DNA from: Myrmaecium sp. VS I D KN 1
Taxonomy: Eukaryota; Ascomycota; Dothideomycetes; Valsariales; Valsariaceae
Assembly: GCA_019775845.1 (NCBI GenBank)
Contig: JADQAV010000026.1
Span: 62,001 to 126,000, forward strand
DNA: 64,000 nucleotides
Reading direction: 5' to 3'
The notes under the pieces were generated by a model. That model searched no databases, was not told where the DNA came from, and saw only the letters and a list, made by a program, of their open reading frames with translations. Numbering within the stretch: the stretch's first letter is position 1; the number at the start of each line of letters is the position of its first letter. This document shows positions 1 to 10,890 of the stretch, in pieces. The position numbers were made by a program, and so were the translations under genes.

Positions 1-711
1 TCCATTTCATCGATCAAGAATAGGTAGCGGGCCAAGGAGAAGAAATAGAAACGCAAGATGGTAAGGCTAATACATAATATATACACATGTCGCGCCCGTA
101 TCGTACCCGTCCTTACACACATACACAGGTAAGCAGGTCTTAAAATGACGCGAGAAAAAATCAAATCAATCTCCGACGATCAATAATGCAGGACCTGCCT
201 CCCGGTCATGCTGGGGGAGGACCCCGCCCAGCGCTTCCGGTTCGGGGTCCGCTTCGCAGCGCCGAGCACTTGCCTATACGATTTGCTGTAGAAAAAGATA
301 CGAGCAATAAGACAAGCGGCATCTGCGGATGTCGGGACGTGAAAGAAGAGAAAAGGGATGAGGTGTGGGTGATGATATAGCTTCCTCAATCTGCTCAGCG
401 CTGGCGCATGGAAAAGGCACCAAGCCGCGGACGAGAAGCTCGATCGCTGATGAGGATATAGACGTTCCTTTTCAATTGATTTCTTAGGATCCGCCCCACG
501 CCGAAGCCGTCGGAAAAAGCGAACGAGTAGCGGAAAAAAACCCTACCCACACCTTCTTTTTGGCTGTCTAGCTCACGCTCCGGAAGGGAGAAAGAACAGA
601 AAGGGTAGAAGAAAAAGAGAAAAACTCGATAGGGAAATAAGATAAACCAAGATAAAATTGCTTGAGACCTCACTCACCCGTCGTCGTGCTTAGCCTTTCC
701 TAGTCTCTACT
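1..711. other. 3' flank of fimbrin gene, no gene seen
   Basis: The stretch lies downstream of the minus-strand fimbrin stop codon. It holds only short open frames with no recognisable protein. A-rich runs near 590-640 on the plus strand (T-rich as transcribed) suit the 3' UTR of the fimbrin transcript. No RNA gene or repeat was recognised. Confidence 0.6.
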
Positions 712-2857
712 CTACTGCTGATGCCCCATCTTCTCGTACGTGTTCATCAAGCTACCGATGAACGTGATGATCAACCTGCTCCGGACCTGGCAAATATCCT
801 CCGGCACCAGCCAGATGGTCGCACCCATCTTTCTGGCAATGCTGATGGCCAGCTTGGCGTTGGCGTAGCACTCCTCCTCCGTGCGGCCGGGAGCAACGAG
901 ATCGTAGTCGACGTACGAGCTCTTCATGCCATTGAGCACGTCGAGCAGGAAGATGCCGGTGGCGAGGCTGTTATCCTTGAAGCTGCGGATGGCGCTGGTC
1001 CGGCCGCCTTGACGGACCATGTCGTTTGCCCACTTGACCATGTCCGCGTCGGTGATCTCACGCTTGCCGAGGCGCCGGGCAAGGGAAGAAAGGGTGTTGA
1101 CGATATCGCGGCGCATCAATTGCCAGACCAAACCGAGAGTAAGGGTGCGCTGACCATCCGTGATATCAGCGCCCTGGATACCGACAAGCGAGAAGTTGTT
1201 CTGCTTGCCGATTTCCACGGCATAATTCGTGTTCTCGACTGCCTTGAAGCGCATCATCTCGCCGCCAGATGGCGGAGGCTTGTTGACATGACGCCAGTTA
1301 ACACTGCCGGGGATAACCTTGTCGTAAGCCTGGAGGAGGATAGTACCGTCGCGGAGGTCGTCGAAGAACGAAACAACGGGCGGCTTGACATCAATCGAGT
1401 TCAACCAGAGAGTGAAGACACGAGCTTCACGTTCACCTTCGGCGTCAAAGTCCTCGATCTCAGCCTTCTCCTCCTCCGTGATCGGGTCAAGGCAAGGATG
1501 CGTGTTGAACAGGTTAGCCACAAAGGCGAGGTTCAGCTTCGGGTTACCGGCAACGAGGGAGGATGGCGTAAGGAACTTGCGGCACCCGATCCTATCAGCG
1601 TTGTCAAGCACCTGTTCGGCGCGCTGCAGCAAATCCCTTGTCTGAAGCGGAGCCCGAGAGCACTCCTCAGGCTTAAGCTGGTTCAGCAGAACAGTATAGT
1701 TTTCGCCATCCTTCACATCGGTAGAGAAGTTGGTAACGCTGTTGCACAAGTCAGCTTCAGCATTTCCTCGCCACTCATACTTTCACTTACGTCCTGTGCC
1801 ACTTGGCGTTCTTCAAGTGGTAGTTGAACCAGCGCAACAAAATCTGCTCCGGGGGTAACCGCAAGAATTGCTCCAGGGTCTCGTCCTCCTCGAGCAACCT
1901 GTAAAGTTCTGGGTGGAGCTTGATGTCGATCTTGCCCAAGAGACCTCTCCGAATGATCTGCCAAATCAAACCAAGGATAAGATGCTCACGCACTTCGATG
2001 ATGTCTCCACTGCCAATGTTGACGACCGAACAGCCGATACCCTTCGCTGACTCGATGACAATGTTGTTGTTCTCCGTCATGTGGAACGCGTTCAGGGACT
2101 TAAGCTTCTTGCCCGGCTTGTTCAGAACACGCTCATCGATGGTATCCGGAACGCTGTCGTTGATCAACTTGGCCAAAACAAGACCATCCTTGCAATGGTC
2201 GAACATCTCGAAAGTGTCGGTAGGGAAGGGTAATCTGTCGCCAATGTCCGGATCTCCCGCGAGAACGGCATTGATGTGGCGCGTAAACTCCGTCCGTTCA
2301 TCCTCGTTGATGGTGTGTGTAATGTTGGCAGAGGAGCCCTGGACTTGAATCCTGCCGCCTCCGTGGCTTCCTTTGCTGGCGTGGCCGGGCGACGCCGGCA
2401 TGGAGGCATTGCTGAGGCCTCTCGAGCGCGTTGGGCCGGTACTCATGCGCTGCTGCGCCGGTGACGATTGACGGAGCTTCGCAATAAGCTGATCGTGATA
2501 TCGATGTTAGCGTGTTCTGCTAACCGTGTGGCCGGATTAGGCATGGGGAGGACGTACGTCTACATAGTCCTCGAGCTCGACTCGTCGCGAGCTGTCCAAC
2601 TCCACCTCCTTCAGCGCCTGGCGGACGACATCGTAAGGTTGTCTTTCGGAGTTCTGGGTGGCCTTGATGACCGTGGCTTCATCGAGGTAGCCCTTGTCCT
2701 CGACGTCGAGCTTGCGAAAGGCGTCCGCGAGCCCGAAGATCTCGTTCTGTTGGAACTGAGGATACTTCCTGGAAGCGAAGGAAACGGTCAGTACATGGCA
2801 TGCGCGCGATGTCAGTGCAAGGTTTCATCCTCACCTCTGAAGCTTGATCACGTTCAT
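712..2857 (-). CDS. sac6: Fimbrin/plastin, actin-bundling protein
   Basis: Fimbrin crosslinks actin filaments into bundles at endocytic patches, cables and hyphal tips. Four exons (2835-2857, 2558-2768, 1791-2488, 712-1738) give 652 residues, the usual fimbrin length. The short N-terminal part before residue ~110 resembles the EF-hand region, with a helix reading QQNEIFGLADAFRKLD and then EDKGYLDE. Four calponin-homology domains follow, in two tandem actin-binding modules. Visible CH signatures are LIWQIIRRGLLGKIDI, LGLVWQLMRRDIVN and the ILLQAYDKV/VNW block. The start was chosen because MNVIKLQR joins in frame through a GTGAGG donor to KYPQFQQNEI. The two longest exons cover all but the N-terminus. 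It is tail-to-head with the SigF-like gene on the same strand. I am very sure of the identity; only the first intron border rests on inspection alone. Confidence 0.95.
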
Positions 2858-3631
2858 GTTGATTCAGCAAAACTGGGGAAGGTATGTGGGGGGATCGCAA
2901 GAGGAGGTGTGGAGGAGAAGGGAAGATGGTATATGGGCTTGAGATGGCTGCCTGACCGCAGGTTGGCTGTCGGGCAGTGGCGTGTATCCCAAAGGTTGTG
3001 CGGCTCAGCCTCGTTGAAACGCGCGTTGATCCGGAGGAAGCTGACGAAGAGGGACTGGGAGAGGTTATGAGTGACGTTGTGAGGGGCTCTTGGGGCCTCC
3101 TGGCGTTCCTTGGCCGTCGGGATCAATTGCCCCTCGTCCCTCCGGGAGCTTGCTTGGCACAGCATGCGTACCGTATTCGTACGCACAGTAGCGCCCGCAA
3201 GCTCTGCAGGGTTAAATAAAGACTTGAAGGTTTATTTCTGACCGGCAACGATTTCATACCCCTTCTTCACAGCATCTAATTGAAGGCAGAATGTCGTCCT
3301 TTCAGTCATGCTCGCAAGGCACTCCCAATAGAGCGACTGAGGCTTCCATTGGGCTGCTGGGCTCGAGTCCCTCGCGCTATTGAATAGTCGCACCTTCTCC
3401 TTCCTTCTGGGATGATCCTGCGACGGACCTTGAGCGGCTGTGACAGGACTCGAATCCCTCAACACAAAGACCTTCGATGATCGCATGAAACTTAAGCCTT
3501 TAACTGTATCGATGATCTTAAATCAAAAAGATCTCAAAATTATCGCCATAGACACCAACGGTCTGTGCTCGCTTAAGGGGTATCAAGCGCATAGCCAGCC
3601 TCCCTGACACATCTTCATCCTCGCGCCCATC
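2858..3631. other. Intergenic: fimbrin 5' region and SigF-like gene 3' flank
   Basis: This stretch has no convincing gene. The part next to 2858 should carry the fimbrin promoter and 5' UTR; the part near 3631 is the 3' flank of the next minus-strand gene. Two short stretches resemble the TPsiC arm of a tRNA (near 3358 and 3430), but no A box or acceptor stem accompanies them. Confidence 0.5.
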
Positions 3632-4442
3632 TCACATCCGAATCACATTGTTCTTCACCAACCCCATCGGCACCAGGATCCCATCCTCCTTGATCCCCCG
3701 ACCGTCCTCCACCCTCCCATACCCCGGCGCATCCCGCAACGCCCTCACGTTCTCCTCCGCCCACGTGATGGGCCAGAGCGCGACGGCGCCCAGCACGCAC
3801 AGGCCCGTGCAGACGACCTGCCAGAGCCAGGCGAGCAGGAAGCCGGCCGGGACGATGAAGCGGAGCCACTCGTTGACCTGGTAGAGGTCGTTCTGCGACC
3901 GGATGTAGTACCGGCCGTCGTCCGCCGGGGACCGCTGCTCCAGCCGCAGCACCGTCACCAGGCTGACCGGCGCCGCGTACCAGGGGAACAGCCAGATGCG
4001 GAAGATCTGCGAGATGTGGCAGTAGAGGATGAGGTTGGCCTCGTCGAAGGCTGGGCAGCGTTTGGTCTGTTTTAGTAGACGCGTCCTTGCGCTTGACTGG
4101 TGAAGGGCATTGCTTGCTTGACGCAGCGCGGTAGGCCCATGTACTAGGTACTAACCTATCGAGTTGACTTTGATGTCGATGCGGGGGCTCATCATCTTGT
4201 ACCATCGGTAGATGGCTCGGATGAGCAGTCGGGAGCCCGGGAAGCTGCCCGTTCGGCAGAAGGGGTGCGTGAAAGAGGCATTTGGCAGGAAATACTTCTC
4301 AATCGTCTCTCGCTGTTTCGTTGGATAGCTCTGGGTGAGAAGATGGATGATATGCGGAGCTTCTTTCACTGCATGGGGTTGACTGATTAGACTTTCACAC
4401 TATCAAGCAGCTCGACAGGACAAACTTACCAGGATCCTCCAT
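3632..4442 (-). CDS. SigF-like NTF2-like domain protein with an apparent frame break
   Basis: This small protein resembles the fungal SigF-like NTF2 family (SnoaL-like fold followed by membrane segments); its function is not known to me. Exon 1 is only 13 nt (4430-4442, coding MEDP plus one base), exon 2 is 4156-4368 and exon 3 is 3632-4051. The NTF2-like core is clear: NASFTHPFCRTGSFPGSR, AIYRWYKMMSPRIDIKVNSI, then FDEANLILY. A hydrophobic segment (FIVPAGFLLAWLWQVVCTGL) follows near the C-terminus, suggesting a membrane-anchored protein. FDEANLILY and the following HISQIFRIWLFPWY lie in different frames: one extra base near 4018-4022 separates two stretches that both look conserved. The exons therefore do not sum to whole codons. 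It may be a base-level sequence error, an allele or a recent gene loss. No splice pair inside exon 3 explains it. Confidence 0.7.
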
Positions 4443-4963
4443 TGCGGTCTTCCGTATTCCGTGTACGTGTAGTGGTTATGTACAAAGATCAATTGCGCTC
4501 ACTCAAATAGTGGTTGTTCCTACCATACATTATGCAGTGATGTCATCCTCGAGCCGAAGGACAAGGGTCCAAGGGGTGCATGCCGTGCATGCCTGCAGAA
4601 TTGAGGGACAAGCTAAAGCATGCGGCTACCCTTCACCCACACCATATCGCAGAAATCGCACTTCAAAACAACAGATCGATGAGATTTTATCACTTATTTC
4701 GTAGAATGGCTATATGCTTTTGGGATTGCTTGTGCATCATCTCATGCGCCATGCTGGCCAGGCGCTCAGTCCAGTCCAGCTCCCTGCAAGAAGTTTAGAA
4801 AGGAACCTCCCAAAATCTTCCCTCCGATGTAAATGGTGTTACATTTGAGACAAAGCCACCGTTGGGCGCCCGCTTGCGCCTTCCTTCAGTGTACTCTTAC
4901 ATCCTCATGGGTATCTCTCGTTCAAGTTGTCTGACGAAGACAGGGCCGGATAGCCCGTTAGGT
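4443..4963. other. Intergenic between SigF-like gene and TM9 gene
   Basis: This holds the 5' flank of the SigF-like gene and the 3' flank of the TM9 gene, both on the minus strand. Open frames here are short and not recognisable. A small GCATG-rich patch at about 4576-4592 was noted but has no clear meaning. Confidence 0.5.
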
Positions 4964-7035
4964 CTAGTCAACCTTGATGGAGCTATAGATCCTCGTGACG
5001 AACAACCAGGAAGAAATAAAGCCGATTGTGCCTGGAAGAAAGGTCAGTATAAGCACTTTAACAGGTGTCAACGAAGGAGGGCTTACCAGTGAGTACAAAG
5101 ACGAGGAAGCTGATGAGCGCGCTATAACCCAAATACAACACTCCGCTCGTCCAGCTTCCAAAACTGATGGCCCTGATCCAGAACAGTAGCGCCGCAGCAA
5201 ATACATAAGCTGCCGTGGCACCAGCCGTGAAGAATGACCGCCATTGCCAATGGTAGTTTTCGGCGCACAGTAAGAAATAGATCATTAGCACCGTAACGGC
5301 CGAGCAGGTCATGATCATCAGGCCGTAGCAGATGAACAAGAATCCGAACATGTAATAGATCTTGCTGAACCAGATGCTCTGCATGATGAAGTACAGTTCA
5401 ACGAAGATAGCACCAAAGGGCAGCACACCAGCAAGCAACATGCTGGGAATTGGCCGGAGGTATCCACCAGCAGGGGGGATCTGCCGTGGAATTTGGTTTG
5501 TGCGAACGGGGGGTTCGAGCGACTTCTGGCGGAAACCGACCCAGGAGCCTGCCAAGGACAGTGGCACGCTGATCACAAACCAGAGAATCACCATGACGAG
5601 CATAGTCGTGAAGGGGACAGCGCCGCTTGCCTGCCTGGCCCAGACGAACAGGTTCAGGAGGAAGAAGACAGCAAATACCAGGCCTGGGATGGCGACGGGA
5701 GTGTACGCAAAGCACTGTTTCCAAGACTCCCCATGGAAGAACTTGTAGGTCCTTGAAGAGACGTATCCTCCGACAAAGCCACACAAAGTGTAGAAGATGA
5801 TCATAACGGTCGATAAAGCCCCACGGTTAGATGGAGACAAAAAGCCAAGCAGAGCAAAAGCTATACACAGCAGTCAGTTTCTGTTTCGTAAGCGACGGTA
5901 AGCAAAGGGGAATCTTACCGATGGTGAATCCGGCCATGACAAAAAGCTGTGCGCCGTTGCCAATCAAGACACTGAGGAGTAGCGGGTTCTTCGGTGGCCT
6001 GAAGACATCACCGTGAACGAGCTTCCAACCGGAGTCCTCCGCAACGCCATCTTCCACTGCGCTCGTGCCGGAAAGGTCGTCCAAGGAAAGTTCATCGAGG
6101 CGGTTGTACCTCGCGATATCCTTGCGCAAGGTCCGTACCAAGATCGTGCTGACCATACCAATAAGGAACGTCACGATGACGGCAGAGTTGATGAGGGAAA
6201 GCCAGTGGATCTTGGGGTCAAAGACATGAAGATATTTGTCCCAGCGGGTAGCAAAGGAGATAGGGGAGGGCCGCCAGTAGACGCTGTAAGTGTAAACCGC
6301 TTTTTGATCCTCGTTTCCGGTCAGTATGAGCGGATTGGAGGTGTCGCCGCACTCTCCCTTGTTCTTCTCAATATACTTGGAGTCTGCCATGGAGTAAGGC
6401 CTGACTTCCACGCCCACGATCCTGTAGTTGTCCTTGCCTGCCTGGTGGTAGTCAACCCAGATATCGTAATGGTTGTTGAGCGCTGGCTTGCCCTCCTTTT
6501 CGTCTTCCTCGGCCAAGTTGCGACCCAGCGGAAAGCCGGGGCTGTAGAAGGTCTCTCCAGTCTCGGGATCTTGGAGCTGCTCAGCAGCAGGAAGGCCATC
6601 AATCAGCCAGTTGAGATCGTATCCTTGGTATATCCTATTGTTGACGAACTGCGCCTCGCGCGGCTTGAACGTTACTTCCGGACATGCCGCCTTACACGTT
6701 TCATTCTTGCCCAGTCTCAGCTCGAACGGCGACGTTTGTATCCTGTCACCAAATATGATGCTCCCCAGCGATTCCCTGATATCCTTGGGCCCCCCTTCTG
6801 GCCGGCAGAAATGGAAGGCTGGGTGATAATAATCGAAGGAAAATACGGAGCGAACCTTCGGGTCGTTGATGGAGTCGGCGGGAGTGAGGTGGTTGACGTG
6901 CAAAGGAACGAGGTCTCCTATCTTGTACCCGGTCGGCGCAACGCCAGGGAAGTAAAAGGCTGCGGCCGGGTTCGGTGCGAGAAGGAGAAGGGCTGAAAGT
7001 GCCCATCCCGCTGAACGGGTGTCCTGGACACGCAT
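4964..7035 (-). CDS. tmn2: Transmembrane 9 superfamily protein (EMP70/TMN2-like)
   Basis: TM9/nonaspanin proteins sit in endosomes and Golgi and act in membrane-protein sorting, adhesion and metal homeostasis. Exons 5919-7035, 5087-5860 and 4964-5031 give 652 residues, typical for the family. A signal peptide (LSALLLLAPNPAAA, residues ~13-26) is followed by FYFPGVAPTGYKIGDLVPLHVN, the hallmark start of the lumenal domain. About nine membrane helices follow in the C-terminal half, beginning near INSAVIVTFLIGMVSTILV. The protein ends SSIKVD, matching the conserved C-terminal K-x-D/E signal of TM9 proteins that binds COPI for Golgi retention. The ATG at 7035 was preferred because the reading frame upstream offers only a GTG. 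The last exon carries just the terminal helix and tail. The paralogue name is less sure than the family. Confidence 0.94.
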
Positions 7036-7615
7036 CGTGCACACACGCGCTGGATCCTGCCGTCCGCGCGAGATGGAATTGATGACTGCACCTCTTGAAG
7101 GACTCGACTAGCTCCGGTCCGCTGGTGGAGTGGACGGTTGTGCCTGCCACACACTGTATGTGTTGTTGCTCGCTCAACCGCGGAGCCAGGCACCCTGCAG
7201 CAGTGCCCCTGTTCGTTTTTCCTGGAAGGCGACCTCTTCACGGTATCCTGGACTCGGGAAGGAATCTGAGGCCAAAATGAAAGATGTCCTCAGAAGAAGC
7301 TGCCGAGATGCGGATTTCTCTCGAGGATGTTGTCGTTGCGACTTCCGGTAAGACGGTTGTCGTATGCAAGAGGATAGCTGGCCAAAGGTCCCTGGGCACT
7401 CGCGATTAAGCTTCCGCGCCTTATCCGCTTTGCCGGGCCTTAATCGCTTATGTCATCATCCCTCACACAAGAGCCCCAGGTCTCGATTCGCCAAGTGCAT
7501 GAGCTATTTAAGCCAGCCAATCATTAGACACTATTTTCAGATTCAAGATTATATACATTGCTTCTATCACCAGCGTGATCTCCTCCGTAGATGGATCAGT
7601 GAATATATGGCGATC
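7036..7615. other. Intergenic: TM9 gene promoter side and HEM4 3' flank
   Basis: No gene was recognised. The segment next to 7036 should carry the TM9 promoter and leader; the segment near 7550-7615 is AT-richer and suits the HEM4 3' end. The open frames found are short and cross both. Confidence 0.5.
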
Positions 7616-8563
7616 TCATAAAGACTTTTCCCTCATAAAAGCGGTGATAGCATCTCCCACGCCCTCTGCACTAGGCTTCGGCGCGCAGACATCCGGCTCA
7701 AATCCGCATGTTGATTGCAGGAAGTCCCTAGTGGTAGGACCTATTGTTGCAACCTTCGTCCTCCTGGTCTTCCCAATCCCGTCGGCTGTCTCATCTCCCG
7801 AATAGCCAAGGCTGTCCAACATCGCCTGGCACCCCGTTGGCGAAAAGACCACCACCCATTGGAGATCCTTTCCTTCGCGGTGGTTTTTCGACCACGTCGC
7901 GGAGAAGTCCTCCTTGAACGACTCCATCTCCACAGTCTCGTAGATCACAAGTTCTTCGAGTCCGATCCTTCGATGTCTAGGTAAGTGTTCGGACTGCAGT
8001 GTAAGGGGGATGATATCGCGCCGCTTGTCACCCACCAGGAAGAGCAAGGGTGGCTTGACGGAATTCAGGGGGGCAGCTTGCCCATAGAAGCTGTTGTAAT
8101 GGCTGAGGATGAAATGCGCCAGAGCCTCGCCGTTTCCGGTCTCTTCGCCCAGGACGGGACATTGCAGGCCCAGCGCCCTCAGCCCGCGGGCGGTCGCCGG
8201 TCCCACCACGTACAAGGGCGTGCTCGCTGGAAGTAGCGAGTGGACAAGCGCGGGGTTCTCATCCCGGATGTCTTGTATTATGCGCGCGAACGCCTCGACC
8301 GCGCGCTGGGAAGTGAAGATGATACCGCCGTACTTGGCCGTGTCTCTCCCCGGCTGCGTGTCCAGGCCGCCGGTCTTAATGCAGTCCCGCACATTGTTCA
8401 GAGCGGACTCGGCAAAGCGATGCTCGAGGACGGGAACGAAGGAGGGTTCGTAGCGACCATCCTCGGCGTGACGGAAATATTCCTCGTAGCCGTCCGTAGG
8501 GTAAGATTTTGTCTTGAGCAGGAGGACGGGGACTTTTTGTGCGCCGCTGTGTGGGCTGCTCAT
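7616..8563 (-). CDS. hem4: Uroporphyrinogen-III synthase
   Basis: This enzyme closes the linear hydroxymethylbilane into uroporphyrinogen III with inversion of ring D, the fourth step of haem synthesis, in the cytosol. It is a single exon of 315 residues. Recognisable HEM4 features are the N-terminal VPVLLLKTKS strand, GGIIFTSQRAVEAF (residues ~90-103), PLYVVGPATARGL (~128-140), FLVGDKRRDIIP and WVVVFSPTGCQAML. The family has weak sequence conservation but this order of blocks is characteristic. The ATG at 8563 is the first in frame; upstream there is only a GTG. The gene is divergent from ERV1, with about 460 bp between the two start codons. Confidence 0.93.
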   Translation of the reverse strand: MSSPHSGAQKVPVLLLKTKSYPTDGYEEYFRHAEDGRYEPSFVPVLEHRFAESALNNVRDCIKTGGLDTQPGRDTAKYGGIIFTSQRAVEAFARIIQDIRDENPALVHSLLPASTPLYVVGPATARGLRALGLQCPVLGEETGNGEALAHFILSHYNSFYGQAAPLNSVKPPLLFLVGDKRRDIIPLTLQSEHLPRHRRIGLEELVIYETVEMESFKEDFSATWSKNHREGKDLQWVVVFSPTGCQAMLDSLGYSGDETADGIGKTRRTKVATIGPTTRDFLQSTCGFEPDVCAPKPSAEGVGDAITAFMREKSL

Positions 8564-9025
8564 GCCCGGCCAAAGCACCCTGGGCAGGGGAGAAGTGCGA
8601 TCGTATCTGACTCTATTGGCTTGCGGGTTAGAACGACGCGTTCGAAAGGTTGTCGACTTTGGATGACGGGATGCGCTGCACTACCGCCAGAAGCGATGAT
8701 GCATGCCAGTCACGAATCCATGCTCGAACAGCAAAGGCAAGGAACAGGGGGTGCAGGTTGGCAGGACCAGGGGGTGGAGGGAGCGTCATCGGTCGGGTAC
8801 TTCCGAAGCTTGTCCGCTCCGACCCGGGTGAACCTGGAAGGATTCGGGATTCCAGCCGAGTCGACGTTGCCAGAAGTCGCCAGGTCCGCCCGCACGGACT
8901 GGCGGACGGACGTCCGGACGAACACCTCATCTGGGGGATCAGGTCGCGAAGCAGCCATGCCGGTGACCTTCCTTGAATACCCAATCCTCTCCACATTCTC
9001 TTGTGCCGTCGAGCAAGCGACCGGA
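8564..9025. promoter_or_regulatory. Divergent promoter region of HEM4 and ERV1
   Basis: About 460 bp separate the two start codons, so the two mitochondria- or haem-related genes probably share a bidirectional promoter here. No TATA box stands out. An in-frame ATG for ERV1 at 8957 lies inside this stretch, so part of it might be coding. The role is inferred only from gene orientation. Confidence 0.5.
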
Positions 9026-9671
9026 ATGCCTCCTCAACCGCTGGACGCCGACCCGCAGCAGGTCGCTCACCAGGACAGCGACGCGCCGAAGAAGTTCCCC
9101 AAAGGCGTTGTCCTGGGCGCAGATGGGAAGCCGTACGTTTGTCAGCACGTCGTTCCAAACAGCTATACTGACAACCTTTGCTTCATGCGCGGTTAGATGT
9201 CGTTCCTGCACCTCATTCGCCTCCTGGGCCGCTATGGCAAAGCAAAAGACCACGGGCAAGGACCCTTCGACGGTCTCCGCCACCACTACGCCGGCCTATG
9301 CAACGTCGGACCTGCAGCCGCCGCCGGACTGCCCTCCCGACGTTGAGCAGCTCGGACGGTCATCCTGGACGCTGCTACACTCCATCACCGCGGCCTATCC
9401 CAGTCACCCGTCACCGCAGCTCCAGCAGGAGACCACGCAATTTGTGAGCACGTTCGCCAAGCTCTACCCGTGCTGGACCTGCGCGAGCGACTTCCAGCGC
9501 TGGCTGAGGGAGGACGGCAATGCGCCGCGGGTCAGCTCGCGAGACGAGTTCGGCCGCTGGATGTGCGAGGCTCACAATGCCGTGAACCGGAAGCTGGGCA
9601 AGGACGTGTTCGACTGCAATCGATGGGAGGAGCGCTGGCGCACCGGCTGGAAAGACGGGCGATGTGACTAG
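9026..9671 (+). CDS. erv1: FAD-linked sulfhydryl oxidase Erv1/ALR
   Basis: Erv1 reoxidises Mia40 in the mitochondrial intermembrane space and passes electrons to cytochrome c, driving disulfide-relay protein import. Exons 9026-9132 and 9197-9671 give 193 residues. All three cysteine motifs are visible: the shuttle pair CRSC just after the splice junction, the active-site YPCWTC, and the structural C-x16-C starting CEAHN. The FAD-binding WTLLHSITAAYP helix is also present. KFPKGVVLGADGKP at the end of exon 1 is typical of fungal Erv1 and fixes the intron. An in-frame ATG at 8957 would add 23 residues (MPVTFLEYPIL...); I chose 9026 because MPPQ matches the usual short Pro-rich start, but the longer form cannot be excluded. 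It is divergent from HEM4. Confidence 0.93.
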
Positions 9672-10059
9672 AGCAGAGCGCGGCGTTGGGACACGGTGTC
9701 CATTTTGGTTCTGTTTGAACGGCGTTGGGATATTAGGGTTCGCTGGAAGTATCTGGCCGGAGTGCAGGCATCTGTAAAGTAAGTGTATAGTAGTAGGGCT
9801 TGATATAACTTTCATCTGCCCGAAACCTTTTTGTATAAATCCGCTCTTCCCCTCCCTCATTTTCGTCCTCCATCTCTTCCAACTTCCCCTCGAAAAAAGC
9901 CTTACATCGCCTTTATTTCCACCATCGATCATCCTCAAAGTCAAAATATCTTCGAAACCTTCACATCCACTACAAGAACCTCCGGCACGTTTAACCCGCC
10001 CCAAGCCGTCACCACCCCAAAAACCCAGCGGGTTCAGCCAGTCCACGGCACGGAACAGC
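9672..10059. other. Intergenic: ERV1 3' flank and leader of next gene
   Basis: No gene was recognised. From about 9835 onward the plus strand is rich in C and T, as in the leader of a fungal transcript, which supports a plus-strand gene starting near 10060. Confidence 0.5.
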
Positions 10060-10890
10060 ATGACGGTCACCCCTCCATTCCCCAACGCCGGCATGCGTCC
10101 CGCGAAGCTCGCCAAAGGCGGCCGCACCGCCGCCCTCCCATCCCGCCGGCCGAGCCCGCCCACACAGCCCGACGTACTCCCCGGCCTCCAGCACCGTCTC
10201 AGCGCGCGGCGGCAGAAGCGGCAAGGGGCATCCGGCACCACCAGCACCACCATCACCGCCTCCCTCGCCGAACAACCTCGCTTCGAAGCGACCAGCAGCA
10301 CCCCTCTGGTATACGGTCTCCCCAACGACGGTGGCGCAAGCATCATGCTTCCCCGGGAGGCAGCCTTCGAGCGACTCCCGGCCCCGCGCATCCAACCCGC
10401 CGCACCACACGCCCTCATCCACCCCCCACCGCGCCGGCCCCTCATCCTGCCTCGTCGCGGCCTGGAGCCCCTAATAACCACCACCACCACCCACACCGGG
10501 CCCACAACCTTCATCCAACGCCCCCACCCCGTCCCCCACCACCCCCACTCCCACTACAACCCCTTCGCAGTCTTCCTCCGCCACCACCAAACCCTCGCCA
10601 TCACCCTCCTCCCCACCCTCCTCCTCTGCATCGTCGGTCTCGCCCTCGCCCTCTGCGGCGGTCGTCGTCGCTGCGCTCGCCGGCGGCGGGAGCGGCAGCG
10701 ACAACTGCACCTGCATCAAGCACCGGAAAAGTCGCCAACGGAGGAGCTGGTGTCCCCGCTCAGGCTGGGGATGCCACTGGCACCGCCCGCCCCCGTTCGC
10801 CTGTCGCCGGCCTCGTCGTGGCCCGGATGGGAGGAGGAGAGTAATGGGAAGGGGGAGGTGTGGTGGGTGCCGGAGTTTTCGCGGGCGTAA
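10060..10890 (+). CDS. Hypothetical single-pass membrane protein, Pro/Arg/Thr-rich
   Basis: I do not recognise this 276-residue single-exon protein. The first ~170 residues are low-complexity, rich in Pro, Arg, Thr and His. One strong membrane helix (TLAITLLPTLLLCIVGLALAL, about residues 180-200) is followed at once by a very basic stretch (GGRRRCARRRRERQRQ), which by the positive-inside rule would place the C-terminal ~75 residues in the cytosol. No signal peptide is visible. A CT-rich leader precedes the ATG, and the frame ends at PEFSRA. Overlapping frames of similar length exist because the DNA is GC-rich and repetitive, so the frame choice rests on the membrane helix and the leader. It could be a fast-evolving fungal orphan; whether it is expressed is unknown. 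Confidence 0.45.
   Translation: MTVTPPFPNAGMRPAKLAKGGRTAALPSRRPSPPTQPDVLPGLQHRLSARRQKRQGASGTTSTTITASLAEQPRFEATSSTPLVYGLPNDGGASIMLPREAAFERLPAPRIQPAAPHALIHPPPRRPLILPRRGLEPLITTTTTHTGPTTFIQRPHPVPHHPHSHYNPFAVFLRHHQTLAITLLPTLLLCIVGLALALCGGRRRCARRRRERQRQLHLHQAPEKSPTEELVSPLRLGMPLAPPAPVRLSPASSWPGWEEESNGKGEVWWVPEFSRA

Noticed and set aside
721-1827. Long plus-strand open frame opposite fimbrin
   Set aside because: It is the antisense shadow of a well-conserved coding exon; its translation has no recognisable domain.
3350-3450. Two TPsiC-arm-like words (CTCGAGTCCC and CTCGAATCCC) suggesting a tRNA
   Set aside because: No A box, anticodon arm or pairing acceptor stem could be placed around either on either strand.
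9831-10844. 337-codon frame overlapping the hypothetical membrane protein
   Set aside because: It is almost only Pro, Arg, His and Thr from C-rich DNA, with no membrane helix or ordered segment, and it begins in the leader.
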